In this document: in pieces, positions 49,156-57,788 of the stretch
Layout of the letters: each line of letters begins with the position of its first letter
Numbering within the stretch: position 1 is the first letter of the stretch
From: Enterocloster asparagiformis
GTDB lineage: Bacteria > Bacillota > Clostridia > Lachnospirales > Lachnospiraceae
Length of the DNA: 64,000 nucleotides
NCBI GenBank assembly: GCA_018380885.1
Contig: JAGZSY010000003.1
Coordinates: 186,001 to 250,000, forward strand
Direction: 5' to 3'
Notes under the pieces: generated by a model
The model's database searches: none
What the model was told of the DNA's origin: nothing
What the model saw: the letters and a program-made list of their open reading frames with translations, nothing else
Program-made: the position numbers and the translations under genes

Positions 49156-50085
49156 GTGAAGAAAAAGAAACGGCTCACAAGGGATGACCTGGAACTGATG
49201 ATAATGGCGGCGCCCACGCTGGTCTGGTTTCTGCTGTTCTCGTTTCTGCCCATGCTGGGAGTTCTGATCGCGTTTAAGAATTTTCATATATCCGGGGGCG
49301 GATTTATCGACAGCTTCTTAAAGAGCCCGTGGGTGGGATTCAAGAATTTCGAGTTCCTCTTTTCCACCAACGAGGCATTTACCATCACCCGGAACACGCT
49401 GCTGTACAATCTCTGCTTTATTGTGCTGGACGTGGCGATGCCGGTCACATTCGCGCTGATGCTTCACGAGATTCGCAGCCGCAGGGCCGCCAAGACCTAC
49501 CAGACCATCCTGTTTCTCCCCTATTTCCTTTCATGGGTGGTAGTCGGCAGCTTCCTGTACGCGTTTTTAAGCCCGGATAAGGGGATTATCAACCATATGA
49601 TCACCCAGTCCGGCGGAACTCCGGTGAGCTGGTATACCAATACCAAGCCGTGGCCGTTTTTGATTGTATTCATCCGTACCTGGAAGGAAATGGGATACGG
49701 CACGGTGATCTATCTGGCCAGCCTGGCAGGCATCGACACGACCTTCTACGAGGCGGCCGTCATAGACGGGGCCACCAAGTGGCAGCAGGTGAAATACATC
49801 ACGCTGCCGCTGCTGCGCTCCATCGTGGTGATCATGATGATCATGGCCACCGGAAAGATTTTCAACGCGTCCTTTGGCCTGTTTTACCAGATCCCCAGGG
49901 ATTCCGGGGCGCTCTACAGCGTGACCAACGTGATCGACACCTATGTGTACCACGCCATGATGGGCATGGGCGAGATCGGCATGAGCGCGGCCGCGGCCCT
50001 GTTCCAATCGGTGATGGGCATGATCATGCTGCTGGGCTCCAACTGGCTGGTGTCCAAGGTTGACAATGAGAACGCGCTGTTCTAG
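49156..50085 (+). CDS. Sugar ABC transporter permease (LplB/YteP type)
   Basis: This 309-residue membrane protein starts at GTG after GGGAGGG. It has a Lys-rich start, about six membrane helices and the coupling loop E-A-A-V-I-D-G-A near residue 200. It belongs to the carbohydrate uptake transporter group whose permeases are paired as LplB and YtcP. No ATPase gene is present in the locus, as is usual for this group, which borrows a shared MsmX-type ATPase. Confidence 0.9.
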   Translation: MKKKKRLTRDDLELMIMAAPTLVWFLLFSFLPMLGVLIAFKNFHISGGGFIDSFLKSPWVGFKNFEFLFSTNEAFTITRNTLLYNLCFIVLDVAMPVTFALMLHEIRSRRAAKTYQTILFLPYFLSWVVVGSFLYAFLSPDKGIINHMITQSGGTPVSWYTNTKPWPFLIVFIRTWKEMGYGTVIYLASLAGIDTTFYEAAVIDGATKWQQVKYITLPLLRSIVVIMMIMATGKIFNASFGLFYQIPRDSGALYSVTNVIDTYVYHAMMGMGEIGMSAAAALFQSVMGMIMLLGSNWLVSKVDNENALF

Positions 50086-50097
50086 GGAGGTGTGCTT

Positions 50098-51030
50098 ATG
50101 AAAGCAAATACAACTGAAATCCAGGACGGGGAGACAAAGTTTAACCACATCGGAAGAGGCGCAAATACGGTGTTTAACATTGTGTTTATCCTGCTCTCGA
50201 TCCTGTGCCTGGCTCCGCTGGTGTTCGTGATCATTATCTCGTTCAGCTCCGAGCACTCCGTGATGGTCAACGGCTACAGCTTCCGCCCTGACGAGTGGTC
50301 CACCGGGGCCTATGAATTTGTGTTCCAGAGCGGAGGCCAGGTCATGCACTCCCTGGGGATGTCGGCGCTTGTAACCGTTACCGGCGTGGCCGTGGGAATG
50401 GCGCTGACCAGCACCTACGCCTATGTGCTGAGCCGCAAGACCTTCCGCTACCGGAAGCTGTTTACCGGCATCCTGGTGGCCACTATGTTTTTCAACGGCG
50501 GCCTGGTATCCACCTATATGGTGGTGGCCAATTTCCTGCACCTGAAAAATAACTTCCTGGCCCTGGTGCTGCCGATGGCGGTGACGCCCTTCAATATCAT
50601 TGTGCTGCGGACGTTTTTCGCCACCAGCGTGCCCGACGCGCTGATCGAGTCCGCGAAAATAGACGGGGCGTCCCAGTTCAAGATATTTACGGACGTCGTG
50701 CTGCCCATCTCTCTTCCGGGATTGGCCACGGTAGCGCTGTTTTTGACGCTCACCTACTGGAACGACTGGAAGAACGCCCTGCTCTACATCGACAGCAAGA
50801 ACCTGTACCCGCTCCAGTATCTGCTCATGAAAATTGAGCGGAACATCGAGTTTATCGCGCAGAACGCGGGCAGGGGCAGCATGGGATTAGATTCGGCCCT
50901 GTCCCGGCTTCCCAGCGAGACCGCCAAGATGGCCATCGTGGTGATCGCCACGCTGCCCATCGCCTGTGCCTATCCGTTTTTCCAGAGGTATTTTGTCAGT
51001 GGACTGACCGTGGGGTCGGTTAAAGAATAA
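50098..51030 (+). CDS. Sugar ABC transporter permease (YtcP type)
   Basis: This 310-residue permease is the partner of the preceding gene. It has about six helices and the coupling loop I-E-S-A-K-I-D-G-A-S near residue 185. The family's W-N-D-W-K-N-A-L-L-Y motif is near residue 222. The ATG at 50098 follows AGGGAGGTG. It is 12 bases after the first permease. Confidence 0.92.
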   Translation: MKANTTEIQDGETKFNHIGRGANTVFNIVFILLSILCLAPLVFVIIISFSSEHSVMVNGYSFRPDEWSTGAYEFVFQSGGQVMHSLGMSALVTVTGVAVGMALTSTYAYVLSRKTFRYRKLFTGILVATMFFNGGLVSTYMVVANFLHLKNNFLALVLPMAVTPFNIIVLRTFFATSVPDALIESAKIDGASQFKIFTDVVLPISLPGLATVALFLTLTYWNDWKNALLYIDSKNLYPLQYLLMKIERNIEFIAQNAGRGSMGLDSALSRLPSETAKMAIVVIATLPIACAYPFFQRYFVSGLTVGSVKE

Positions 51031-51045
51031 AAGGAGGAAAAAATT

Positions 51046-52503
51046 ATGAAAAAAGCATTATCAACCGCTCTCTGTGGGTGTATGGCCGCTGCTCTGGCGC
51101 TCACCGGATGTTCGACGGGGGCTTCCGGCGGCGCAGCGGGGGGAGACAAGGAAGACGTAACCCTGCTGTGGTATACGGAGGGCGACCAGCCCGATGACCT
51201 GCAGATGGTCCTGGACAAAGTGAATCCGATCCTGAAGGAGAAGATTGGCGCCACCGTTGACATCCGCTTTATCTCCAACGCGGATTACGATGAGAAAATG
51301 ACGTCGGTGATCAACTCCGGAGAACCTTACGACATCTGTTTTACCTGCGACTGGGCCAACAGCTACGCGATCAATGCCAGAAAGGGCGCTTACCTGGACT
51401 TAAAACCCTATCTGGACGGGGATAACAAGGCGTTGAAGGAGGCGGTGGACAGCCGGTTCTGGGACGGCGTCACCGTGGACGGAAAAATCTTCGGCGTGCC
51501 GGCCAACAAAGAGCTGCCCTATGCTCCCGTGTGGGCCTTCACCAAGGAGCTGGTGGACAAATACAATCTGGACATTGACAGCGTCAGCGACCTGGCTTCC
51601 CTGGAACCGCTGTTAAAGACCATCAAGGAAAATGAACCGGAGATCATTCCGCTTCCGCTGCGGGCCAGCGATATCCCGGGAATTATCGACCACTACGACA
51701 TTCCGGCGTCCCGGGAGCTGCCCGCCTACGTGCGCTATGACGACGAGAGCCGCAAGGTGGTCAATCCCTTTGAGCAGGAGGATGTGCTGAACAATCTGCA
51801 CACCATCCGCGATTATTTTGAAAAGGGCTATGTCAACCAGGATGCGGCCACCAACAAGCAGAAGCTGAAAAACCGTCTGATCTACGTGGGCTGGTACTGC
51901 CCTGGCGCGGAGCAGATTTGGGGCAACCAGGCCGGTTACGAGGTGGTGTGCAGACCCCGCTATGACAACTATTATTCCACTACCTCCTGCATCGGCTCCC
52001 TCCAGGCGGTTTCCGCCAACAGCAAGCACCCGGCTGAGGCGGTGAAGTTCCTGGAACTGCTGAACACGGATCCGGAGATCAAGAACCTGCTGACCTACGG
52101 AATCGAAGGCGTTCACTATGAGAAAACCTCCGACACGTCCATCAAGCTTTTGGACGCGTCCAGCAAGTACACCACCGATTATTACACGCTGGGAAATGAG
52201 CTGATCATGTACACCGTGGACCCCCAGGACCGCGATCTTTGGGATCAGTACCGGTCGTTCAACGACTCTTCCAAGCCGTCCGTGCTGGTGGGCTTTAGCT
52301 TTAACAATGAGAATGTCAAGACGGAGTACGCCTCGGTGATGAACATCACCGCCCAATACCTGCCCCAGCTGTTCACCGGCTCGGCCGCGGATGTGGACCA
52401 GACGGTGGCGGAGATGAACAAAAAGCTCTATGACGCCGGGCTTCAGAAGATCATCGACGATATGCAGAAACAGATTGACGAGTGGGCGGCAGCGCAGAAA
52501 TAA
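51046..52503 (+). CDS. Sugar ABC transporter substrate-binding lipoprotein
   Basis: This 485-residue lipoprotein has a signal peptide ending L-T-G-C (Cys22), a short Ser/Gly linker and a type 1 extracellular solute-binding domain (including Y-T-E-G-D-Q-P near residue 44). Its length is typical of LplA/YtcQ proteins. It captures an oligosaccharide, probably a beta-linked glucoside judging from the GH4 gene in the same operon. Confidence 0.92.
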   Translation: MKKALSTALCGCMAAALALTGCSTGASGGAAGGDKEDVTLLWYTEGDQPDDLQMVLDKVNPILKEKIGATVDIRFISNADYDEKMTSVINSGEPYDICFTCDWANSYAINARKGAYLDLKPYLDGDNKALKEAVDSRFWDGVTVDGKIFGVPANKELPYAPVWAFTKELVDKYNLDIDSVSDLASLEPLLKTIKENEPEIIPLPLRASDIPGIIDHYDIPASRELPAYVRYDDESRKVVNPFEQEDVLNNLHTIRDYFEKGYVNQDAATNKQKLKNRLIYVGWYCPGAEQIWGNQAGYEVVCRPRYDNYYSTTSCIGSLQAVSANSKHPAEAVKFLELLNTDPEIKNLLTYGIEGVHYEKTSDTSIKLLDASSKYTTDYYTLGNELIMYTVDPQDRDLWDQYRSFNDSSKPSVLVGFSFNNENVKTEYASVMNITAQYLPQLFTGSAADVDQTVAEMNKKLYDAGLQKIIDDMQKQIDEWAAAQK

Positions 52504-52608
52504 AATATGTTCGACAATATGCGGCCGCGCAATTTGGATTTCACTCCGGATTGCGCGGCCGGAATTTATAAGCAATCTACACAAAATGCAAAAGTTTGAA
52601 AAAGAGTA
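52504..52608. other. Intergenic segment before the trp promoter
   Basis: It holds the terminator-like hairpin of the sugar ABC operon and about 45 bases of AT-rich sequence leading to the trp promoter. No gene is seen. Confidence 0.6.
52522..52562 (+). terminator. Probable terminator of the GH4/sugar ABC operon
   Basis: CGGCCGCGCAAT and ATTGCGCGGCCG pair around a 17-base loop that can pair further (GGAT/TCCGG). The tail GAATTTATAAG is only weakly T-rich. Confidence 0.7.
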
Positions 52609-52637
52609 TTGACAATTTCCTCCAACCTGGCTATAAT
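52609..52637 (+). promoter_or_regulatory. Consensus promoter of the trp operon
   Basis: A perfect TTGACA (52609-52614) and a perfect TATAAT (52632-52637) are spaced by 17 bases. This is the strongest sigma-A-type promoter in the window. It precedes the T-box leader. Confidence 0.9.
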
Positions 52638-52644
52638 TAGGCAC

Positions 52645-53012
52645 AAGTTAAACCGATGAGCGAGAGTAAGTAAGATGTTACAGCTATGCGCAGAGAGCTT
52701 CCGGCTGGTGTGAGGGAGCGTTAGCTTAAGATCTGAATGGACTTGCGAGGGCGGCTGGAAACCGGAGGCATTGCAACCGGGAGTATGGTCTGACGGGTAT
52801 CCCACCGTTACCAGGGAGAACGCATGATGGTGCGTTACAGAGCGGGCGTATAGGTCCTGTTCCCGGCACAGCATCAGGTTTGTTTTGATAAACCCGATGT
52901 TTTTTATTTTCCAGGGACGGATGACGCCAATCAGGGTGGTACCGCAGAAGTTTAAAAGCTTTTGTCCCTGCTGACTACGAGTGTAGCGGCAGGCGGCAAA
53001 GGCTTTTTTTGT
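52645..53012 (+). promoter_or_regulatory. T-box riboswitch, tryptophan-specific
   Basis: The diagnostic T-box sequence AGGGTGGTACCGC (52933-52945) pairs with the NCCA end of uncharged tRNA. It is preceded by a long structured stem I region and followed by a terminator. In the 3' side of stem I the segment GAA-TGG-A (about 52727-52733) fits a specifier loop with the codon UGG, for tryptophan. Uncharged tRNA-Trp would therefore allow read-through into the trp genes. The codon assignment rests on motif context rather than a folded model. Confidence 0.9.
52954..53010 (+). terminator. T-box-controlled terminator before trpE
   Basis: AAAGCTTTTGTC-CCTGCTG on the left pairs with CGGCAGG-CGGCAAAGGCTTT on the right, followed by TTTT. 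The left arm can alternatively pair with the T-box side as an antiterminator. Confidence 0.85.
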
Positions 53013-53073
53013 TGGGTGCGATGGGCTGCGGGCTGAGCCTGCGGCGGATTGCCGGCCGGAAAGGAGCAGAGAA

Positions 53074-54542
53074 ATGATACCTGATTGTGAAGAGATTTTG
53101 AGACTGGCGCGGGATTACGACACGATTCCCGTCTGCCGCGAGATTTACGCGGATGTGGTGACGCCGATCACGCTTCTCAGGCGCATTGCGGGAAGGAGCA
53201 AACGATTTTTCCTGCTGGAGAGCGTGGAGGGCGGCGAGAAATGGGGCCGCTATTCATTCCTCGGCTGCGATCCGGTGCTGCGGGTCACGTTGAAAAACGG
53301 GAAGGCGGTTACCGAGGAGGCAGACGGCGGAAGGACGGAGAACGAAACAGACCGGCCCTACGACGTGCTGCGGGACCTCTTAAAGACAAGGCGTTCCCCG
53401 AAGATCAAAGGAATGCCGCCCTTTACCGGCGGGTTTGTGGGATATTTCGCCTACGCCATGATCGGATATGCGGAGCCCACCTTGAAGATCAGCCGCGGGG
53501 AGGAACAGGATTTCGACCTGATGCTGTTCGACAAAGTGATCGCCTACGACCACCTGAAACAGAAGATCGCGGTGGTGGTCAACATGGACACCGGCGACAA
53601 GACGCCGGAAACGCTGCTGCGGGCCTACGGAACGGCCTGCGGGCAGATCGAAGCCATCGTGCGCATGATCCGCGACGGCAGCCCGCTGCCGGAGAGCGCC
53701 CCGGGCAGAGCGGAGGGCTTTGCCAGCAGCTTTTCCAAAGAGGAATACTGCCGCAGGGTGGAGAAAACAAAGGAGTATATCAGAAGCGGAGATATTTTCC
53801 AGGCGGTGATTTCCAGGCAGTTTACCAGGGAAGCCTGTTAAACGCTTACCGGGTGCTGCGGACCACAAACCCGTCCCCCTACATGGTGTTTATGGGGATC
53901 GACGGGGAGGAGATCATCAGCGCCTCGCCGGAAACGCTGGTGCGGCTCCAGGACGGGCGGCTGACCACCTTCCCGGTGGCCGGGTCCAGACCCAGAGGGG
54001 CTACTGAGGAGGAGGACCGGGAGCTGGAACGGGAGCTTCTGGCCGACGAGAAGGAATTGGCGGAGCACAACATGCTGGTGGATTTGGGCCGGAACGATAT
54101 CGGGCGAATCGCCCGGTTCGGCACCGTGGAGGTGACGGAGTATCAGATGGTCCACCGGTATTCGCGGATCATGCATATCTGCTCCCAGGTGGAGGGGGAT
54201 ATCCGGCCGGATTGCGACGGCTGTTCCGCGGTGGAGGCGCTGCTGCCCGCGGGGACCCTGTCCGGGGCGCCGAAGATCCGGGCCTGCCAGATCATTGAGG
54301 AGCTGGAGGAAGCGCCCAGGGGCATATACGGCGGGGCGTTGGGATATCTGGACTTCACCGGAAATCTGGACACCTGCATCGCCATCCGCATGGCCGTGAG
54401 CCGGGGCGGACGGGTGACGGTTCAGGCCGGCGGGGGAATTGTGGCCGACAGCGTGCCGGAGCGGGAGTACGAGGAATCGGCAAATAAGGCGGGGGCGGTG
54501 ATAAACGCCATCCTAAGAGGAAACGAGGTGAATGAGGAGTGA
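53074..54542 (+). pseudogene. trpE: Anthranilate synthase component I, broken by a frameshift
   Basis: The first frame (53074-53841, 255 residues) encodes the N-terminal part of TrpE, including the tryptophan feedback motif L-L-E-S followed ten residues later by Ser. It ends after S-R-Q-F-T-R-E-A-C at a TAA. The rest continues in another frame from G-S-L-L-N-A-Y-R (about 53828) to 54542 with all chorismate-binding motifs (G-A-P-K, V-Q-A-G-G-G-I-V-A-D-S). Compared with what I recall of the family, exactly three residues plus one base are missing between R-Q-F and G-S-L-L, that is 10 bases. Both halves are well preserved, so the change is recent or an assembly error. The stop overlaps the trpG start. 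Confidence 0.88.
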
Positions 54543-55129
54543 TCCTGTTAATCGACAATTACGACAGCTTTTCCTACAATCTGGTCCAGATGCTGGGACG
54601 GATCAGGCCGGATATCCGGGTGGTGCGCAACGACGCGGTGACAATCGACGACATCCGGGCCATGAGGCCGGACCACCTGGTGCTCTCGCCGGGGCCGGGA
54701 TATCCCGCAAAGGCGGGGATTTTGGAGCAGGCGGTGCGGGAGCTGGCGGGGGAACTGCCGATCCTGGGCGTGTGCCTGGGCCATCAGGGAATCTGCGAGG
54801 CCTTCGGCGGCCGGATCATCAGGGCCGAAAACCTCATGCACGGGAAACAGAGTCTGATCCAAAGGATGGACGTAGGCTCCCGGAACGGGGAGTGCCCGCT
54901 GTTTCACGGACTGCCCCGGCAATTTGCGGCGGCCCGGTATCACTCGCTGGTGGCGGAGCCGTCCAGCCTTCCGGAGGAGCTGGAGGCGGTGGCCGAGGAC
55001 GTAGAGGGACATGAAATTATGGCGGTACGCCACCGGAAGCACCAGGTGTACGGGCTGCAGTTCCACCCGGAGTCCATTTTGACACCGGAGGGAAGTAAAA
55101 TATTGGAAAATTTTCTTGAGATCGCATAG
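54539..55129 (+). CDS. trpG: Anthranilate synthase component II (glutamine amidotransferase)
   Basis: This 196-residue class I amidotransferase starts at GTG 54539 overlapping the trpE stop. It begins I-L-L-I-D-N-Y-D-S-F-S-Y-N. The catalytic Cys is in L-G-V-C-L-G-H and the His-Glu pair in Q-F-H-P-E-S. It supplies ammonia from glutamine to TrpE. Without functional TrpE it may serve PabB, since many TrpG proteins are shared with folate synthesis. Confidence 0.95.
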   Translation: MILLIDNYDSFSYNLVQMLGRIRPDIRVVRNDAVTIDDIRAMRPDHLVLSPGPGYPAKAGILEQAVRELAGELPILGVCLGHQGICEAFGGRIIRAENLMHGKQSLIQRMDVGSRNGECPLFHGLPRQFAAARYHSLVAEPSSLPEELEAVAEDVEGHEIMAVRHRKHQVYGLQFHPESILTPEGSKILENFLEIA

Positions 55130-55142
55130 AGGAGGACGAAAT

Positions 55143-56189
55143 ATGATTCAGAAGGCAATTCACCAGTTGGTAGAGGGACAGAACCTGGATTACAACGGGG
55201 CAAAGGAAGTGATGGACGAGATCATGAGCGGGGACGCTACCCAGGCGCAGATATCCGCTTTTCTGACGGCGCTGCGGATGAAGGGGGAGACCATCGACGA
55301 GATCACCGCCTGCGCTGCGGTGATGCGCGAGAAGGCGGTGCGGCTGAACCCGCCGTTCCCGGTGATGGACATTGTGGGCACGGGAGGCGACGAGGTGGGA
55401 ACCTTTAATATTTCCACCACCAGCGCATTTATCGCGGCCGCGGGCGGCGTGAAGGTGGCAAAGCACGGGAACCGCAGCGTGTCCAGCAAGAGCGGAGCTG
55501 CGGATGTGCTGGAAAAGCTGGGGGCATGCCTGTCGCTGAACGCGGAACAGGCGGAGCAGGTATTGGAGGAGACCGGCATGTGCTTTCTGTTCGCGCCTGC
55601 CTACCACGCTTCCATGAAATATGCGGCTCCGGTCAGACGCGAGATCGGAATCCGCAGCATCTTCAATATCCTGGGCCCGCTGGCCAATCCGGCCAACGCC
55701 TCCATGCAGCTGCTGGGCGTGTACGACGCCGCTCTGGTGGAGCCCCTGGCCCAGGTTCTGGCCAATCTGGGCGTGACCCGGGGAATGGTGGTGTGCGGCG
55801 GCGACGGCCTGGACGAGGCCACGCTGACCGGTCCAACCCACGTGTGTGAGATTCGCTTTGGAAAATTGACGGCCTACGATATTGCGCCGGAACAGTTCGG
55901 CCTGAAGCGCTGCGCGCTGAAGGAGCTGATCGGCGGAACGCCTGAGGAGAACGCCGAGATCACCAAGGGGATTTTGTCCGGCAGCCTGACCGGCCCCAAG
56001 CGGGACGTGGCGGTGCTCAACGCGGCGCTGAGCATGTACCTGGGAATCGACGACTGCACCATCGCTGGCTGCGTCAAGACGGCCCAGGATCTGATCGACT
56101 CCGGCGCGGCCATGATGAAGATGGTGGCGTTCGTGAAGGCGACCCAGAAGGCTGTGGGCGGGGAGGAAGGAAAGGTGAAGGCTTCATGA
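55143..56189 (+). CDS. trpD: Anthranilate phosphoribosyltransferase
   Basis: This 348-residue enzyme joins anthranilate to PRPP. Hallmarks are the PRPP-binding G-T-G-G-D near residue 79, N-I-S-T-T-S near 90, K-H-G-N-R-S-V-S-S-K-S-G near 107 and G-P-L-A-N-P near 178. The ATG at 55143 follows GAGGAGG. It overlaps trpC by four bases. Confidence 0.96.
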   Translation: MIQKAIHQLVEGQNLDYNGAKEVMDEIMSGDATQAQISAFLTALRMKGETIDEITACAAVMREKAVRLNPPFPVMDIVGTGGDEVGTFNISTTSAFIAAAGGVKVAKHGNRSVSSKSGAADVLEKLGACLSLNAEQAEQVLEETGMCFLFAPAYHASMKYAAPVRREIGIRSIFNILGPLANPANASMQLLGVYDAALVEPLAQVLANLGVTRGMVVCGGDGLDEATLTGPTHVCEIRFGKLTAYDIAPEQFGLKRCALKELIGGTPEENAEITKGILSGSLTGPKRDVAVLNAALSMYLGIDDCTIAGCVKTAQDLIDSGAAMMKMVAFVKATQKAVGGEEGKVKAS

Positions 56190-57055
56190 TTCTGGAACAG
56201 ATTGCGGCGTCCACCAGAAAACGGGTGGAGCAGGAGAAGATGGAGCGCCCGCCGGAACAGGTGAAGCGTCAGGCTCTGGACGCGGTTAAACGGGAACGGG
56301 AGACGGCGGAGCGGGAACAGGCGGCGGAGGGGGAGGCCGCCGCGCCGGGCGCAGGACGGAGATTGCCCGGGGCGGGCTTAAACCCCTTTGAGGCAGCCCT
56401 GAGAAAGCCGGGGATGTCCTTTATCTGCGAGGTCAAGAAGGCTTCCCCCTCAAAGGGCGTCATCGCGGAGGAGTTTCACTACAAGGAGATCGCGGCCGAG
56501 TACGAGCGGGCCGGGGCCGACGCGGTCTCCGTGCTGACGGAGCCGGAGTATTTCCAGGGCTGCAGCATGTATTTGGAAGAAATCCACCGCCAGGTGAAGC
56601 TGCCCCTGCTGCGCAAGGATTTTGTGGTCGACGAGTATCAGATTTACGATGCCAAGCTTTTGGGCGCCTCGGCGGTGCTGCTCATCTGCTCCCTGCTGAA
56701 GGGGGATAAGCTGAAGCGCTTCCACAGCCTGTGCGGCGAGCTGGGGCTGGCGGCGCTGGTGGAAGCCCACGACGATGAGGAGGTGTCCATGGCGGCGGAG
56801 GCCGGAGCCCGGATCATCGGCATCAACAACCGGAATTTAAAGACCTTTGAGGTAGATTTCTCCAACGCCCTGCGCCTGCGCAGGCTGGTGCCCCGGGAGA
56901 CCGTGTTTGTGGCGGAGAGCGGTATCCGCACCGCGGAGGATATCCGCCGCCTGGCCGAGGCCAGGGTGGACGCGGTGCTGATCGGAGAGACGTTAATGCG
57001 GGCCGGGGATAAGGCCGCGATGCTAAAGGAGCTGCGCCGGGGAAGCGTTTTATAG
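56186..57055 (+). CDS. trpC: Indole-3-glycerol phosphate synthase with an enlarged N-terminal linker
   Basis: This 289-residue TIM barrel closes the indole ring. Active-site sequences are E-V-K-K-A-S-P-S-K-G near residue 79, R-K-D-F near 140, and the E-S-G-I near 245. Between the N-terminal helix and the barrel (about residues 35-65) there is an Arg/Glu/Ala/Gly-rich stretch that I do not recall from ordinary TrpC proteins of about 260 residues; it looks like a low-complexity insertion. It is coupled to trpD by ATGA. Confidence 0.95.
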   Translation: MILEQIAASTRKRVEQEKMERPPEQVKRQALDAVKRERETAEREQAAEGEAAAPGAGRRLPGAGLNPFEAALRKPGMSFICEVKKASPSKGVIAEEFHYKEIAAEYERAGADAVSVLTEPEYFQGCSMYLEEIHRQVKLPLLRKDFVVDEYQIYDAKLLGASAVLLICSLLKGDKLKRFHSLCGELGLAALVEAHDDEEVSMAAEAGARIIGINNRNLKTFEVDFSNALRLRRLVPRETVFVAESGIRTAEDIRRLAEARVDAVLIGETLMRAGDKAAMLKELRRGSVL

Positions 57056-57092
57056 AAAAAAGGGCGGGGCCCGGGAACAGAGAGGAAGGTTC

Positions 57093-57725
57093 ATGAACGA
57101 TGGCAACACAGGCTGCCGCATAAAAATCTGCGGCCTCAGCCGTATTCGGGATATCGAGGCGGTCAACCGGGTCCGGCCGGACTATGTCGGGTTTGTCTTT
57201 GCGCAGAGCAGAAGGCAGGTGGGCGCCACCTGGGCCGCGGCGCTCAGGCGGGCGCTGGATAGCCGGATTCCGGCGGTGGGCGTGTTTGTCAACGCGCCGG
57301 TGGCCGAGGTGGTCCGGCTGGCGGACAGCGGCACCATCCAGGCAATTCAGCTCCACGGGGACGAGGACGAGGCATATATCCGGGAGCTGAAGGGGCGGAG
57401 CAGCGCACCTGTGATCAAAGCTGTGCGGGTGCGCGGCGGGGAGGATATTCTGCGGGCCGAACGGCTGCCCTGCGATTACCTGCTGCTGGACACCTACACG
57501 AAGGGACAGTACGGCGGCAGTGGCCGGGTATTCGACTGGGGACTGATCCCGCCGTTAAAAAAGCCGTTCTTCCTGGCAGGAGGCATCTGCCTGGAGAACG
57601 TGCCGGAAGCGCTGGCCTGCCGCCCCTACTGCCTGGATGTCAGCAGCGCGGTGGAGACGGAGGGGCGCAAGGACCCGGAGAAAATCCGCCGCATGGTGGA
57701 GGCGGTGCATCGGCGCCGGGCGTGA
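57093..57725 (+). CDS. trpF: Phosphoribosylanthranilate isomerase
   Basis: This 210-residue TIM barrel catalyses the Amadori rearrangement. It begins K-I-C-G-L-S with the catalytic Cys, has G-F-V-F-A-Q-S-R-R, and carries the catalytic Asp in L-L-L-D-T-Y near residue 131. G-G-I and D-V-S-S-A-V-E-T complete the phosphate site. It starts 37 bases after trpC with a GAGAGGAAGG site. Confidence 0.95.
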   Translation: MNDGNTGCRIKICGLSRIRDIEAVNRVRPDYVGFVFAQSRRQVGATWAAALRRALDSRIPAVGVFVNAPVAEVVRLADSGTIQAIQLHGDEDEAYIRELKGRSSAPVIKAVRVRGGEDILRAERLPCDYLLLDTYTKGQYGGSGRVFDWGLIPPLKKPFFLAGGICLENVPEALACRPYCLDVSSAVETEGRKDPEKIRRMVEAVHRRRA

Positions 57726-57788
57726 CACGGACGGAGCGCGCGGCCGCCGGGCGGTATTCAATCAAAAACAGGATAAAGGAGTATCGAC

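Noticed and set aside
53820..53850. Programmed ribosomal frameshifting in trpE
   Set aside because: Rejoining the frames needs a -1 shift before the TAA. The nearest heptamer-like sequence, GTTAAAC, is read in the wrong frame, no downstream pseudoknot is evident, and residues expected from the family are missing, which a frameshift alone would not explain.
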